DNA of 64,000 nt from an uncultured Eubacteriales bacterium (GTDB taxonomy: Bacteria > Bacillota > Clostridia > Oscillospirales > CAG-272). The translations under genes and the position numbers were made by a program. Where the stretch lies: contig CAKRTQ010000008.1 of the NCBI GenBank assembly GCA_934402395.1, positions 1 through 64,000 of the forward strand. Direction: 5' to 3'. Positions 1 through 7,806 of the stretch are shown here, piece by piece. The notes beneath the pieces were generated by a model. That model was not told the DNA's origin. It worked only from the letters and a program-made list of their open reading frames with translations, and did not search any database. The number at the start of each line of letters is the position of its first letter. The first letter of the stretch is position 1.

Positions 1-178
1 GTGAGTGCGGATTCCTTTGAACGGGAATCTGAACCGACAATTCGCGCTGTGCGCGAATTGGGGAAGTTTGCAAAGCAGGAGTTTGAACTTTATTGAAATT
101 CAGTGGAGTTTGCGCAGACTTATAGCTTTGCGCACATCCACAAACTTCCGGCGGGTTGAGAACCCGCCGCCGGCGCCA
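1..178. other. gene-free left edge
   Basis: No convincing gene is seen. The stretch holds two short inverted repeats, one around 40-59 (an attcgcgc/gcgcgaat dyad) and one around 154-170 (gcgggtt/aacccgc). A longer dyad, gaagtttg near 62 with caaacttc near 141, brackets the middle. It may be an intergenic repeat or the tail of a transcript from outside the window. Confidence 0.4.
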
Positions 179-211
179 AAAGAGAAAGGCGCCCAAAGGC
201 GCCTTTCTCTT
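177..211 (-). terminator. intrinsic terminator of tRNA-Gly
   Basis: A near-perfect 13-bp stem (181-193 with 198-210) with a 4-nt loop is followed on the minus strand by a short T-rich tail. It lies directly after the CCA end of the tRNA. Confidence 0.8.
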
Positions 212-212
212 T

Positions 213-286
213 TGGAGCAGGTAACGGGAATCGAACCCGCATAACCAGCTTGGGAAGCTGGAGTTTTGCCATTAGACTATACCTGC
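213..286 (-). tRNA. tRNA-Gly (anticodon CCC)
   Basis: Read on the minus strand this is a 74-nt cloverleaf with the CCA end encoded. The acceptor stem is GCAGGTA paired with TACCTGC. The anticodon stem is CCAGC/GCTGG with loop TTCCCAA, which puts CCC at positions 34-36. The T arm carries GGTTCGATTCC. A consensus promoter lies upstream and a terminator follows, so it is a single-gene unit. Confidence 0.93.
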
Positions 287-298
287 GTCACTTCATAT

Positions 299-327
299 AT
301 TTTACCGCAAAAGCGGTGGTTTGTCAA
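299..327 (-). promoter_or_regulatory. sigma-A promoter of tRNA-Gly
   Basis: On the minus strand TTGACA (322-327) and TAAAAT (299-304) are separated by exactly 17 bp. The tRNA 5' end follows 12 bp later. The spacer itself contains a small CCGC-AAAA-GCGG dyad. Confidence 0.8.
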
Positions 328-362
328 CCCCAAAAACAAATTTTCTTAGGAAAGGTCATAAA

Positions 363-1274
363 ATGAGACTTGCAACTTCAACCTGTATTTTTCCCGGAAA
401 GCGCGAGGGCGGCAGAACGCCCCTTGAGGAGTCGATCCGTCTTTGCTACGACTGCGGATTCCGCGTTATAGATCTCAATTTCTGTTCAGCCTCCAACCCC
501 AAAAGCAACAGCGAGCTTGTGGGCGACGACTGGGAACGCAATGTTGACCGTCTCGGCGAGCTGGCGGCAGAGCTGGGCATCACCTACAATCAGTCGCATG
601 CGCCCTATGACTCCAATCTCTACCGTCCAGAACAAAAGATCTCCGATGAATACCGTGCATGGTATGCCGAGAGCGTTCGCCGCTCGATAATTGCCAGTGC
701 GCGTCTCGGTGTGCGTTATGTCACAACGCACGCACAGACCGCGACCGAAAACGATGAAATGGGCTTTGAGGAGAATATGCGTGCCAATATTCATTTCTAC
801 ACGCCTCTCCTTGAACTTGCCAAAAAGCACGGGACCGGAATATCTATCGAAAACATGGCAGAGTTCCATCCTCAGAAGACCAAACACCGCTTTACGGCGA
901 CGGTCGAAGAGCAGATAGCAATAATCGATGCAATGGGCGATCCCGTTTCCTGCCGCGCAACATGGGACTTCGGTCACGCGGAGCTTGTCTACCGCGATCA
1001 GGCAAAGCAGCTGCGCAAGCTCGGTTCGCGTCTTTGCTCTACGCACGTTCAGGAGAACCGGGGGCTGAATGACGACCACTTCCTCCCTTATGTGCGCGGC
1101 AATACGGCGTGGGAGGTCCTTATGCCTCTGCTCAAGGAAATGAACTACGACGGTGATTTTACCTATGAGGTCCACGGCTTTTACGGCGCGGTGCCGCGTG
1201 AGCTTCGTCCCGCTGCCGGAAGGCTCGGGTACAAAATCGGTGAATATCTCGTGGGACTTTACGATAAAGCGTGA
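363..1274 (+). CDS. sugar phosphate isomerase/epimerase, TIM-barrel family
   Basis: A 303-residue soluble protein of the AP-endonuclease-2/xylose-isomerase-like TIM-barrel superfamily. Characteristic barrel-end segments are visible in order: SHAPYD, TTHAQ, the metal-ligand-like IENMAEF, TWDFGHAEL, STHVQENRG and a final YEVHG. Such enzymes usually isomerise or epimerise sugars or inositol derivatives with a divalent metal; the substrate cannot be read from sequence. The start is set at the ATG preceded by AGGAAAGG, because the upstream in-frame codons lack a ribosome site. It lies 72 bp before the phosphoglucomutase gene and may share its transcript, which would fit a carbohydrate role. An endonuclease IV role is less likely from the motif set. 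Confidence 0.75.
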   Translation: MRLATSTCIFPGKREGGRTPLEESIRLCYDCGFRVIDLNFCSASNPKSNSELVGDDWERNVDRLGELAAELGITYNQSHAPYDSNLYRPEQKISDEYRAWYAESVRRSIIASARLGVRYVTTHAQTATENDEMGFEENMRANIHFYTPLLELAKKHGTGISIENMAEFHPQKTKHRFTATVEEQIAIIDAMGDPVSCRATWDFGHAELVYRDQAKQLRKLGSRLCSTHVQENRGLNDDHFLPYVRGNTAWEVLMPLLKEMNYDGDFTYEVHGFYGAVPRELRPAAGRLGYKIGEYLVGLYDKA

Positions 1275-1346
1275 CCGGCTGCGTATTATACGACGTTTCG
1301 GTGCATAAACTTTCTTCAGTTGCTTTTTTGAAAGGAGCGGTGCAAA

Positions 1347-3026
1347 ATGACCGCAAAAGAAATTTTTGATATCTGGTACAGACATGACGGGCTTGAACCC
1401 TCGGTGAGGGCGGAGCTTGAACGCATAAAGGACGATCCCTCGGCGATAGAGGACTGCTTCGGGACCGAGCTTGCCTTCGGCACGGCAGGACTGCGCGGCG
1501 TTCTCGGCGCGGGTCCCGGCAGAATGAACGTTTACACGGTCAGCCGTGCAAGCGCGGGATATGCCGCGTATATTGCCGCCAAGGGCGATGATGCCCGCCG
1601 CCGCGGCGTCGTTATAGCGCATGACAACCGCCGTATGTCCCGTGAGTTTGCGCTCACGACTGCCGGCGTGTTTGCCGCGCACGGCGTTCACGCATGGCTT
1701 TTTGATTCGCTGCGTCCCACGCCCGAGCTTTCATTTGCCGTGCGTTACCTCGGCGCGGCAGGCGGCGTTATGATAACGGCGTCGCACAATCCGCCCGAAT
1801 ACAACGGCTACAAGATATACAATTCCGAGGGCTGCCAGTGCGGACTTGACGAGACGTCCCGTGTCATCGACTTTATTTCCGCTGTCGTCGATCCGCTTGA
1901 CATCCGTTCTCTCGGCATCGACGAGGCGGGCGGGCTTATCGGTATTCTTGACGGCGGCATCGATGAGGAATATTACCGCGCCGTTGAGTCGATATCCCTG
2001 CGCCGCGTGAACGCGGGCGGGCTGCGCGTGGTCTACTCCCCGCAGCACGGAACAGGCAACGTGCCCGTGCGCCGCGTGCTTTCCGATATTGGCTACGATG
2101 TGGTGCCTATTGAGGCGCAGTGTACGCCCGACCCCGATTTTTCGGCGACAAAAAGCCCGAACCCCGAGTCTCCTCTCGCATACGAGGCGGCGCTTGAGCT
2201 TGCCGGAAAGGTGAACGCCGATATCGTCATCACGACCGACCCCGACTGCGACCGTCTCGGCGTTGCGGCGCGCGACAAAAACGGCGAGCTGAAGCTTATG
2301 ACCGGCAACCAGTCCGGCACTGTCCTTATCGAATATATCCTCTCCACTCACCGCGCACGCGGCACCATGCCAGAAAAACCTGTGATGGTCAACACGATAG
2401 TGACATCCGACCTCGGCGACCGCATATGTGAATCGTACGGCGTAAAAGTGGAAAAAACGCTGACCGGCTTCAAGTTCATCGGCGAGCGCATAGCGCGTCA
2501 TCTTGAACGCCGCGATGCAAGCTATGTTTTCGGATACGAGGAAAGCTACGGCTGCCTTATCGGCACATTTGTGCGCGATAAGGATGCAACGCAGGCTTCC
2601 CTCATGCTTTGCGAGGCTGCGGCGTATTACAAGGAGCAGGGCAAGACCCTTATCGACGTGCTGAACGGGCTTTATGCCCGCTTCGGGTTTTACCTTGACA
2701 CACAGTCGAATTTCTTCTTCCGCGGTGCGGACGGGCAGAAAAAGATCGCCGCGCTTACGGCGGGACTCCGCCGCGAGCACCCGACCGAGGTCGCGGGAGC
2801 AAAGCTGAAACGCATGGAGGATTACACATCCGCCGAAACGCAGGCTGAAGGCTTCCCGACATCCGATGTGCTGAGATTTGTGTTCAACGACGGCTGTTGG
2901 GTCGCGGTGCGTCCTTCCGGCACAGAGCCTAAGTGCAAATTCTATTATTGCGTGCGCGCCGATGACGAGGCGGCGGCAAAGGAAAAGCTTGCGGCGCTCA
3001 GGGCGGCATTTGAGCCTCGCGACTGA
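1347..3026 (+). CDS. pgcA: phosphoglucomutase/phosphomannomutase (alpha-D-phosphohexomutase)
   Basis: 559 residues, the usual length of the PgcA-type family that interconverts glucose-1-phosphate and glucose-6-phosphate and feeds UDP-glucose and cell-wall glycan synthesis. All four signature loops are present: the catalytic phosphoserine loop TASHNPPEYNGYK with Ser at about 146, the metal loop DPDCDRLG at 298-305, the sugar loop GYEESYG at about 396, and the phosphate loop RPSGTEPK at about 522. Start ATG follows GAAAGGAG. The symbol is by family; phosphomannomutase activity cannot be excluded. An intrinsic terminator follows. Confidence 0.9.
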   Translation: MTAKEIFDIWYRHDGLEPSVRAELERIKDDPSAIEDCFGTELAFGTAGLRGVLGAGPGRMNVYTVSRASAGYAAYIAAKGDDARRRGVVIAHDNRRMSREFALTTAGVFAAHGVHAWLFDSLRPTPELSFAVRYLGAAGGVMITASHNPPEYNGYKIYNSEGCQCGLDETSRVIDFISAVVDPLDIRSLGIDEAGGLIGILDGGIDEEYYRAVESISLRRVNAGGLRVVYSPQHGTGNVPVRRVLSDIGYDVVPIEAQCTPDPDFSATKSPNPESPLAYEAALELAGKVNADIVITTDPDCDRLGVAARDKNGELKLMTGNQSGTVLIEYILSTHRARGTMPEKPVMVNTIVTSDLGDRICESYGVKVEKTLTGFKFIGERIARHLERRDASYVFGYEESYGCLIGTFVRDKDATQASLMLCEAAAYYKEQGKTLIDVLNGLYARFGFYLDTQSNFFFRGADGQKKIAALTAGLRREHPTEVAGAKLKRMEDYTSAETQAEGFPTSDVLRFVFNDGCWVAVRPSGTEPKCKFYYCVRADDEAAAKEKLAALRAAFEPRD

Positions 3027-3038
3027 CCGTAATATGAT

Positions 3039-3074
3039 CGGGGAGACGTGCTTTTTGCCTCCCCGTGATTTTTA
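3039..3074 (+). terminator. terminator after phosphoglucomutase
   Basis: 7-bp GC stem CGGGGAG/CTCCCCG around a T-rich loop, followed by a TGATTTTT tail. It separates the mutase from the ECF operon. Confidence 0.75.
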
Positions 3075-3092
3075 TAAAAATTTTTTTGAATA

Positions 3093-3131
3093 TCCCCGAC
3101 ATTTTGTGTTCCCCGGTCGTTATATAAGTAG
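3093..3131 (+). promoter_or_regulatory. probable ECF-type promoter of the sigma operon
   Basis: The blocks CCCGACATTTT and CGGTCGTTATAT plus a trailing GTAG recur with identical spacing at 4354-4392, upstream of the lipoprotein-MBOAT-DHHW operon. Two copies flanking one ECF sigma operon suggest the -35 and -10 elements read by that sigma factor, including autoregulation. No ordinary TTGACA/TATAAT pair is visible here. Confidence 0.6.
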
Positions 3132-3151
3132 TAAGAGAAAGGAGCGACGGT

Positions 3152-3628
3152 ATGATCGACGCTGACGTATTCGGTGAGTTCTATAAGAGAAACTACAAGC
3201 TGGTGTATCGCGTTTGTTATACATACATGCAGAATCGCTTCGATGCCGAGGATTGCACCGAGGATGTGTTTGTAAAGGTACTGACGGGCAAGTACACCTT
3301 TCGCGATGTCGATCACGAGGCGGCGTGGCTCACGGTGGTGGCGATGAACCTCTGCCGGGACAGGCTGAAAACCCGCAAAAGGCATGCGGAGGTATCGCTT
3401 GACGATGTTGGCGACATAGCGGACGAGGATCCCGGTATCGACGAGACGCTGCGGGAGGTCATGCGGCTGCCGCTGAAGTATAAAGACGTGGTGTATATGT
3501 ACTATTACATGGGATATCCGACCGACCGCATAGCGGCGGAACTGTACAAACCGGCATCAACGGTGCGCAATCATCTGCGCGAGGCGCGTGAAATGCTTCG
3601 CGTGCGTCTTGCGGGAGCAAATGCATAA
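3152..3628 (+). CDS. ECF-type RNA polymerase sigma factor
   Basis: 158 residues, typical for a minimal ECF sigma factor. Region 2 is seen at the N-terminus (YKLVYRVCYTYM, then the acidic AEDCTEDVFVKV). A region-4 helix-turn-helix occupies roughly residues 105-150 (LPLKYKDVVYMYYYMGY, then the recognition helix PASTVRNHLREAREML). Start ATG follows AAAGGAG. The anti-sigma-like membrane protein gene begins 18 bp after its stop. A shared promoter motif upstream of this gene and of the next operon suggests it controls both. The signal sensed is unknown. Confidence 0.85.
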   Translation: MIDADVFGEFYKRNYKLVYRVCYTYMQNRFDAEDCTEDVFVKVLTGKYTFRDVDHEAAWLTVVAMNLCRDRLKTRKRHAEVSLDDVGDIADEDPGIDETLREVMRLPLKYKDVVYMYYYMGYPTDRIAAELYKPASTVRNHLREAREMLRVRLAGANA

Positions 3629-3645
3629 GGGGTTGAGTTAGTAAA

Positions 3646-4326
3646 ATGAATGATGACAGAGAACGGATCAGAAAAGCAATAGACAGCATAGAGCCGGAGG
3701 AGGGCGCGAGCGAGCGCATGCTTGCCGGGATAAAGTTAAAGGCAAAGGCGGAGGAGCAACGCCGCCGCATGATGCGGTCGCGCAGTCTGCAGTGGCTCGC
3801 GGCAGCAGCCTGCTTCTGCCTTGTGGTTTTGGGCGTGTTCAGATTTTCGGGCGTGCTTGGCGGCAACAATGTAACTCCGCCGGACGGCACTGTGGGACGG
3901 AGTGACCCGCCTGTAATGGTCGGCAGTCCTTACGAGGATGTTGCGAATGCCGATGCTCTTTATGAGAAGACAGGCGTGCGCATCGATGCTCCCGCCGGAG
4001 CAGAGGATGTCATGTACTCCGTTTACGATAAGAGCATAGCGCACGTGAGATTCACGCGTGACGGTGTGACATACACTGTTATGGCGGCGGCTAAGAGCGG
4101 TGATTTTTCGGGAGTCGGCGGCGAGATGTTAAGCTCGGAGATGATCGATGCAAAAACGAGCGCGGTGATGACAAAAGTGAAGGACGATTTTTCGGAAGAA
4201 AAGTGGAAGGTCGCGTGGACGGACGGAAGGATCAGCTATTACCTTACCTGCCCCGCCGCGGCGGATGCCGAGGCGGTGAGGAAGACGGCGCTTGACGTCG
4301 TAGCTCTGAGCGAAGTGCAAAGCTGA
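3646..4326 (+). CDS. membrane-anchored anti-sigma-like protein
   Basis: 226 residues. The N-terminal 45 residues are charged and cytoplasmic (MNDDRERIRKAIDSIEPEEGASERM). A single membrane span follows at about 49-68 (LQWLAAAACFCLVVLGVFRF). The rest is an extracytoplasmic domain of about 150 residues with a YSVYDKSIAHVRFTRDG segment. Position immediately downstream of an ECF sigma gene and this topology fit a transmembrane anti-sigma factor; there is no HxxxCxxC zinc motif. No specific family is claimed for the outer domain. Confidence 0.65.
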   Translation: MNDDRERIRKAIDSIEPEEGASERMLAGIKLKAKAEEQRRRMMRSRSLQWLAAAACFCLVVLGVFRFSGVLGGNNVTPPDGTVGRSDPPVMVGSPYEDVANADALYEKTGVRIDAPAGAEDVMYSVYDKSIAHVRFTRDGVTYTVMAAAKSGDFSGVGGEMLSSEMIDAKTSAVMTKVKDDFSEEKWKVAWTDGRISYYLTCPAAADAEAVRKTALDVVALSEVQS

Positions 4327-4338
4327 AAAAATATTTTG

Positions 4339-4372
4339 AAATGTCGGGATTTTTCCCGACATTTTCTTTTGC
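4339..4372 (+). terminator. hairpin terminator overlapping the next promoter
   Basis: Perfect inverted repeat AAATGTCGGGA/TCCCGACATTT with a TTTT loop, then TTCTTTT. It can end the sigma/anti-sigma transcript. Its 3' arm is the putative -35 block (CCCGACATTTT) of the following promoter. Confidence 0.65.
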
Positions 4373-4392
4373 ACGGTCGTTATATGTGTAGA
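4354..4392 (+). promoter_or_regulatory. second copy of the ECF-type promoter
   Basis: It repeats the block pair seen at 3093-3131 (CCCGACATTTT and CGGTCGTTATAT) with the same spacing and the same GTAG following. The middle of the spacer differs, which supports selection on the two conserved blocks. Confidence 0.6.
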
Positions 4393-4441
4393 CGCGAATG
4401 AAAAGCGCGTAAAACAATAACAAAAGAGAGGTAACATTCAA

Positions 4442-5134
4442 ATGAAACTCAAAAGAATTCTCGTTGCCGCGCTTGCGGTACTCATGCTCATCGGTTGCGT
4501 TGCCTGCAACAATAATTCATCGAATTCCGGCGACAGTTCGAAAAAGGACCAGACAACCGTATCGCCGGACAGTACAAAAAAGCCGGAAGATACCAAGAAA
4601 GCGGACGTGAACCTGACTCCCGCCGAGATCGAAAAGAAGATCGCCGACGCGATCGGCGCTGACAACTATCTCTGCACAGTCGATCGCGACATGGACTTTT
4701 TCTATAACTACTACGGCTTTGACCGTGACAAAGTAGAGTCTGTCGTAGCCAAGGAGAACACAATAGCCGCTGTCAACCCCGACGGCGTTATAGTTATGAA
4801 GGTCAAGGACGGTTATGCCGACACCGCTGTGGAGCTGCTCAACAAGGGCTTCGCTCAGCAGGTGAGCTACATCCGCCAGTATCCCTTCAATGTTCAGAAG
4901 GTGCTCAACGCAAGAATAGTAAAAGAGGGCAACTATGTGATATACGTCGCTGCCGGTGCCAGCTATAACGGCGAGGACAGCGAGGCTGAACTCAAGCTCG
5001 CCGAGGCTGAATATGCCAAGATAGATGCTGTGCTTTCGGAGATCTTCGGCGGTGAGATAAAGAATCTTGCGGTCGTTCCCGAAGATGACGGAAAAGGCGG
5101 CGGACTTATGCCGGGCGGTTTGATAGGCGGCTGA
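4442..5134 (+). CDS. lipoprotein, DUF4358-like
   Basis: 230 residues. A lipoprotein signal is seen (MKLKRILVAALAVLMLIGC) with lipobox cysteine near residue 19, followed by a Ser/Asn/Lys-rich linker to about residue 55. The mature domain alternates short strands and helices and includes RQYPFNVQKVLNARIV and GNYVIYVAAG, which resemble DUF4358 proteins of clostridia. It ends in a Gly-rich tail. Start follows AGAGAGGT. It is the first gene after the putative ECF promoter and lies 30 bp upstream of the MBOAT gene, so it probably acts outside the membrane with the acylation proteins. The family assignment is from memory of sequence style. Confidence 0.6.
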   Translation: MKLKRILVAALAVLMLIGCVACNNNSSNSGDSSKKDQTTVSPDSTKKPEDTKKADVNLTPAEIEKKIADAIGADNYLCTVDRDMDFFYNYYGFDRDKVESVVAKENTIAAVNPDGVIVMKVKDGYADTAVELLNKGFAQQVSYIRQYPFNVQKVLNARIVKEGNYVIYVAAGASYNGEDSEAELKLAEAEYAKIDAVLSEIFGGEIKNLAVVPEDDGKGGGLMPGGLIGG

Positions 5135-5164
5135 AACGTCCGCTGACAGCTCGGGAGGTGCGGA

Positions 5165-6568
5165 ATGGTATTCTCAAGTCTTACATTCCTGTTTCTTTAT
5201 CTGCCTTTGGTGCTGCTTGTTTACTTTGCGGTGCCGAAGAAAATGAAAAACGCTATCCTTTTCATATTCAGCCTTATCTTTTACGCATGGGGAGAGCCGA
5301 TATATGTCGGGCTTATGATCTTCTCGACCGTGCTTGACTACTGCTGCGGCAAGGCGGTGGACAAGTACCGCGGCACGAAAAAGGCAAAGGTCGGGTTGCT
5401 CGTGTCTGTCTTTGTCAACCTCGGGCTGCTCTGCCTTTTCAAGTACACCGATTTCATCATCGGGACCGTGAACGGAATATTCGGCTCTTCGATACCGCTT
5501 CTCGGGCTGCCGCTGCCGATAGGTATATCCTTTTACACATTTCAGACCATGAGCTATACCATCGACGTATACCGCGGCGATGCCAAGGTACAGAACAACA
5601 TAATTTCCTTCGGTGCATATGTTGCTCTTTTCCCTCAGCTTATCGCGGGTCCCATCGTGCGCTACCAGACGATAGCCGACCAGGTGGACGAGCGTGTGCA
5701 TTCTTTCGATAAGTTCGGAGAGGGCGCTAAAAGATTCATCTGCGGTCTTGGTAAAAAGGTGCTGCTTGCCAACAATATAGGTCTTCTCTGGGATACGATA
5801 TCTAAAACGGAGATATCCAACCTGTCTGTGCTAAGTGCGTGGCTCGGCATATTTGCGTTTGCGTTTCAGATCTATTTTGACTTCTCCGGTTATTCCGACA
5901 TGGCGATAGGTCTTGGCAAGATATTCGGGTTTGAATTTCTTGAGAATTTCGATTACCCCTACACCTCAAAAAGCGTGACCGAGTTCTGGCGGCGCTGGCA
6001 TATATCTCTCGGCACATGGTTCCGTGACTATATCTATATTCCGCTCGGCGGGAACCGCCGCGGCAAGTGGATACAGCTCCGCAACATAGCCGTTGTATGG
6101 CTGCTCACCGGTTTCTGGCACGGCGCGTCATGGAACTATGTCGCATGGGGCGCTTTCTACGGCGTTCTCCTGATAATCGAAAAATTTTTCCTGCTCGAAA
6201 AGCTCAAAAAGGCTCCTGCGTTCGTCGGCAGACTGTGGACCGGGTTTTGCGTGCTCGTGGGCTGGTTGCTGTTTGCCTTTGAGGACATCGGACACGGCAT
6301 TGCGTATCTCGGGACAATGTTCGGCATCGGAGCGTCGCTTGACGGAAGTATGGCGCTTTATCAGCTTACAAGCTATTTGCCGCTTCTGGCGGTATGCGCC
6401 GTTGCGGCGACTCCGCTCGGCTCGAAGCTGTACAAAAAGATCAATGAAAAATGGAGGACAGGCGTACTTGCCGCCGCCGATGCTGCGGGAATATCCTGCA
6501 TCGCGTTCCTTTGCATCGCATATCTGATAAGCGGCTCCTACAACCCGTTCCTTTACTTCCGTTTCTGA
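5165..6568 (+). CDS. MBOAT-family membrane O-acyltransferase (AlgI/PatA/DltB-like)
   Basis: 467 residues with many hydrophobic spans, the usual length for bacterial MBOAT enzymes. Family hallmarks are visible: FYTFQTMSYTIDVYRG, PQLIAGPIVRY, DFSGYSDMAIGLGKIFGF, a WRRWH histidine near 279, and the catalytic-type TGFWHGASWNYVAWG with His about 319. These proteins move acetyl or other acyl groups across the membrane to decorate alginate, peptidoglycan or teichoic acid. The gene directly precedes a DHHW/SGNH-like partner, the standard two-part arrangement for polysaccharide O-acetylation. Start ATG follows GGGAGGTG. The polymer is not determined. Confidence 0.9.
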   Translation: MVFSSLTFLFLYLPLVLLVYFAVPKKMKNAILFIFSLIFYAWGEPIYVGLMIFSTVLDYCCGKAVDKYRGTKKAKVGLLVSVFVNLGLLCLFKYTDFIIGTVNGIFGSSIPLLGLPLPIGISFYTFQTMSYTIDVYRGDAKVQNNIISFGAYVALFPQLIAGPIVRYQTIADQVDERVHSFDKFGEGAKRFICGLGKKVLLANNIGLLWDTISKTEISNLSVLSAWLGIFAFAFQIYFDFSGYSDMAIGLGKIFGFEFLENFDYPYTSKSVTEFWRRWHISLGTWFRDYIYIPLGGNRRGKWIQLRNIAVVWLLTGFWHGASWNYVAWGAFYGVLLIIEKFFLLEKLKKAPAFVGRLWTGFCVLVGWLLFAFEDIGHGIAYLGTMFGIGASLDGSMALYQLTSYLPLLAVCAVAATPLGSKLYKKINEKWRTGVLAAADAAGISCIAFLCIAYLISGSYNPFLYFRF

Positions 6569-6584
6569 GAGGGAAAATAAGAAC

Positions 6585-7691
6585 ATGAGAAATAAGATCA
6601 TAACAGGGCTTTTCTGCTTTCTTATACTGCTCGGCACCGTGTCGGGGATCGTTGTAAAGGATAAATACTATTCGGAAAGCGAAAAGCGCAAGCTGGCGCA
6701 GTTCCCGAAAATTTCGGCGGCGAGGTTCATCTCGGGAGAAATGGCTGACGATATCGAAAAGTATCTTGCCGACCAGTTTCCGGCACGTGACGGCTGGATA
6801 ACCGCCAAAACTCTGTCCGAGCTTGCATCGGGCAAGCGCGAAGGCGGCGGAGTGTATTTTGCGGACGGGGGATACCTCATTGACAGGTTCACATCCTACG
6901 ATGCCGGACAGTACCGGAAGAATATTGACGCGCTCAAGATCTTTTCGGACAAGGTGAAAGCCGAATACGGAGTCAATGTAATGGTCGTTCTCGTTCCCAC
7001 CGCGACCGAGATACTGAGCGCTCGGCTGCCGGCATTTGCACCGCGCGCAAGTCAGGCGGCGATGCTCGACTACGCAAAGTCGGCGGGGCTTGATGTTGTG
7101 GACGTGTCGTCCGCACTTGCGGCTCACAGCGACGAATATATCTACTACAAGACCGATCATCATTTTACGAGTCTCGGCGCGTACTACTGCTATGCGGCGT
7201 GGAAGGCGGCAAAGGGCGAGACCGCCGAGCCGCTTGACGCGTGGAAGAGCGAGGTGCTTTGCGATAACTTTCGCGGTACGACGTATGCAAAGGTGAATTA
7301 TCCGTTTGCCCCCTACGATACGATCACGGCGTACTATAAGACCCTTACGCACCGCGTTGATTACAACGGCGGCAGCTATGTAACAGATACGATATACGAG
7401 CGCAAATACCTTGAGGGAAAGGATCAGTACGCTGCATTTCTGAACTCCAATCAGTCCACTACCGTGGTGAGCGGTGGCGGGAAGGGTAAGCTTCTCATAC
7501 TCAAGGATTCCTACGCCAATACATTTTCCCAGTTCGTTATAGACGAATACGAAGAGACGCATCTTATTGATATGCGCTTTTATACCCGCTCGGTGTCGGA
7601 TTACATAAAAGAAAACGGCATTGCCGAGGTGGTCGTGATGTATAACATTCCGAATTTTGCGGGCGATACCGGTATTTCGTTTGTAAGATAA
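6585..7691 (+). CDS. DHHW-family (AlgJ/AlgX-like) acyltransferase partner
   Basis: 368 residues with an N-terminal membrane anchor (about 5-23) and an extracytoplasmic SGNH-like fold. The signature TDHHFTSLGAYYCYAAW begins near residue 190; LVPTATEILSARLP and LLILKDSYANTFSQFV match other family blocks (the latter probably carries the nucleophile Ser). It begins 16 bp after the MBOAT gene. The family finishes acyl transfer onto a surface glycan outside the cell. A strong hairpin terminator ends the operon. Confidence 0.85.
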   Translation: MRNKIITGLFCFLILLGTVSGIVVKDKYYSESEKRKLAQFPKISAARFISGEMADDIEKYLADQFPARDGWITAKTLSELASGKREGGGVYFADGGYLIDRFTSYDAGQYRKNIDALKIFSDKVKAEYGVNVMVVLVPTATEILSARLPAFAPRASQAAMLDYAKSAGLDVVDVSSALAAHSDEYIYYKTDHHFTSLGAYYCYAAWKAAKGETAEPLDAWKSEVLCDNFRGTTYAKVNYPFAPYDTITAYYKTLTHRVDYNGGSYVTDTIYERKYLEGKDQYAAFLNSNQSTTVVSGGGKGKLLILKDSYANTFSQFVIDEYEETHLIDMRFYTRSVSDYIKENGIAEVVVMYNIPNFAGDTGISFVR

Positions 7692-7697
7692 CGCGAT

Positions 7698-7743
7698 GGG
7701 CGGTGTTAAAAACTGAAAAAGAGTTTCTGACACCGCCTTTTTA
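7698..7743 (+). terminator. terminator of the acylation operon
   Basis: Stem GGCGGTGT/ACACCGCC with an inner AAAACT/AGTTTC pairing and a TTTTTA tail. It ends immediately before the next promoter. It resembles the hairpins at 16079, 20685, 42494 and 56544. Confidence 0.85.
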
Positions 7744-7744
7744 C

Positions 7745-7773
7745 TTGACTTGACGTGCGATATGCGTTATAAT
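7745..7773 (+). promoter_or_regulatory. consensus sigma-A promoter of the dus operon
   Basis: TTGACT (7745-7750) and TATAAT (7768-7773) with a 17-bp spacer. The dus start codon is about 33 bp after the -10. Confidence 0.85.
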
Positions 7774-7806
7774 TATATTGAAAAAATGTGAGGGCACAAT
7801 ATCGTA

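Noticed and set aside
486..1691. Long open frame (401 codons) on the minus strand across the isomerase and mutase genes
   Set aside because: It is antisense to two well-supported genes, lacks a ribosome site, and its translation has no family character; codon bias of the real genes keeps the frame open.
6441..7733. 430-codon minus-strand frame over the DHHW gene
   Set aside because: Antisense shadow of a clear gene; composition is rich in Arg, His and Val with no motif.
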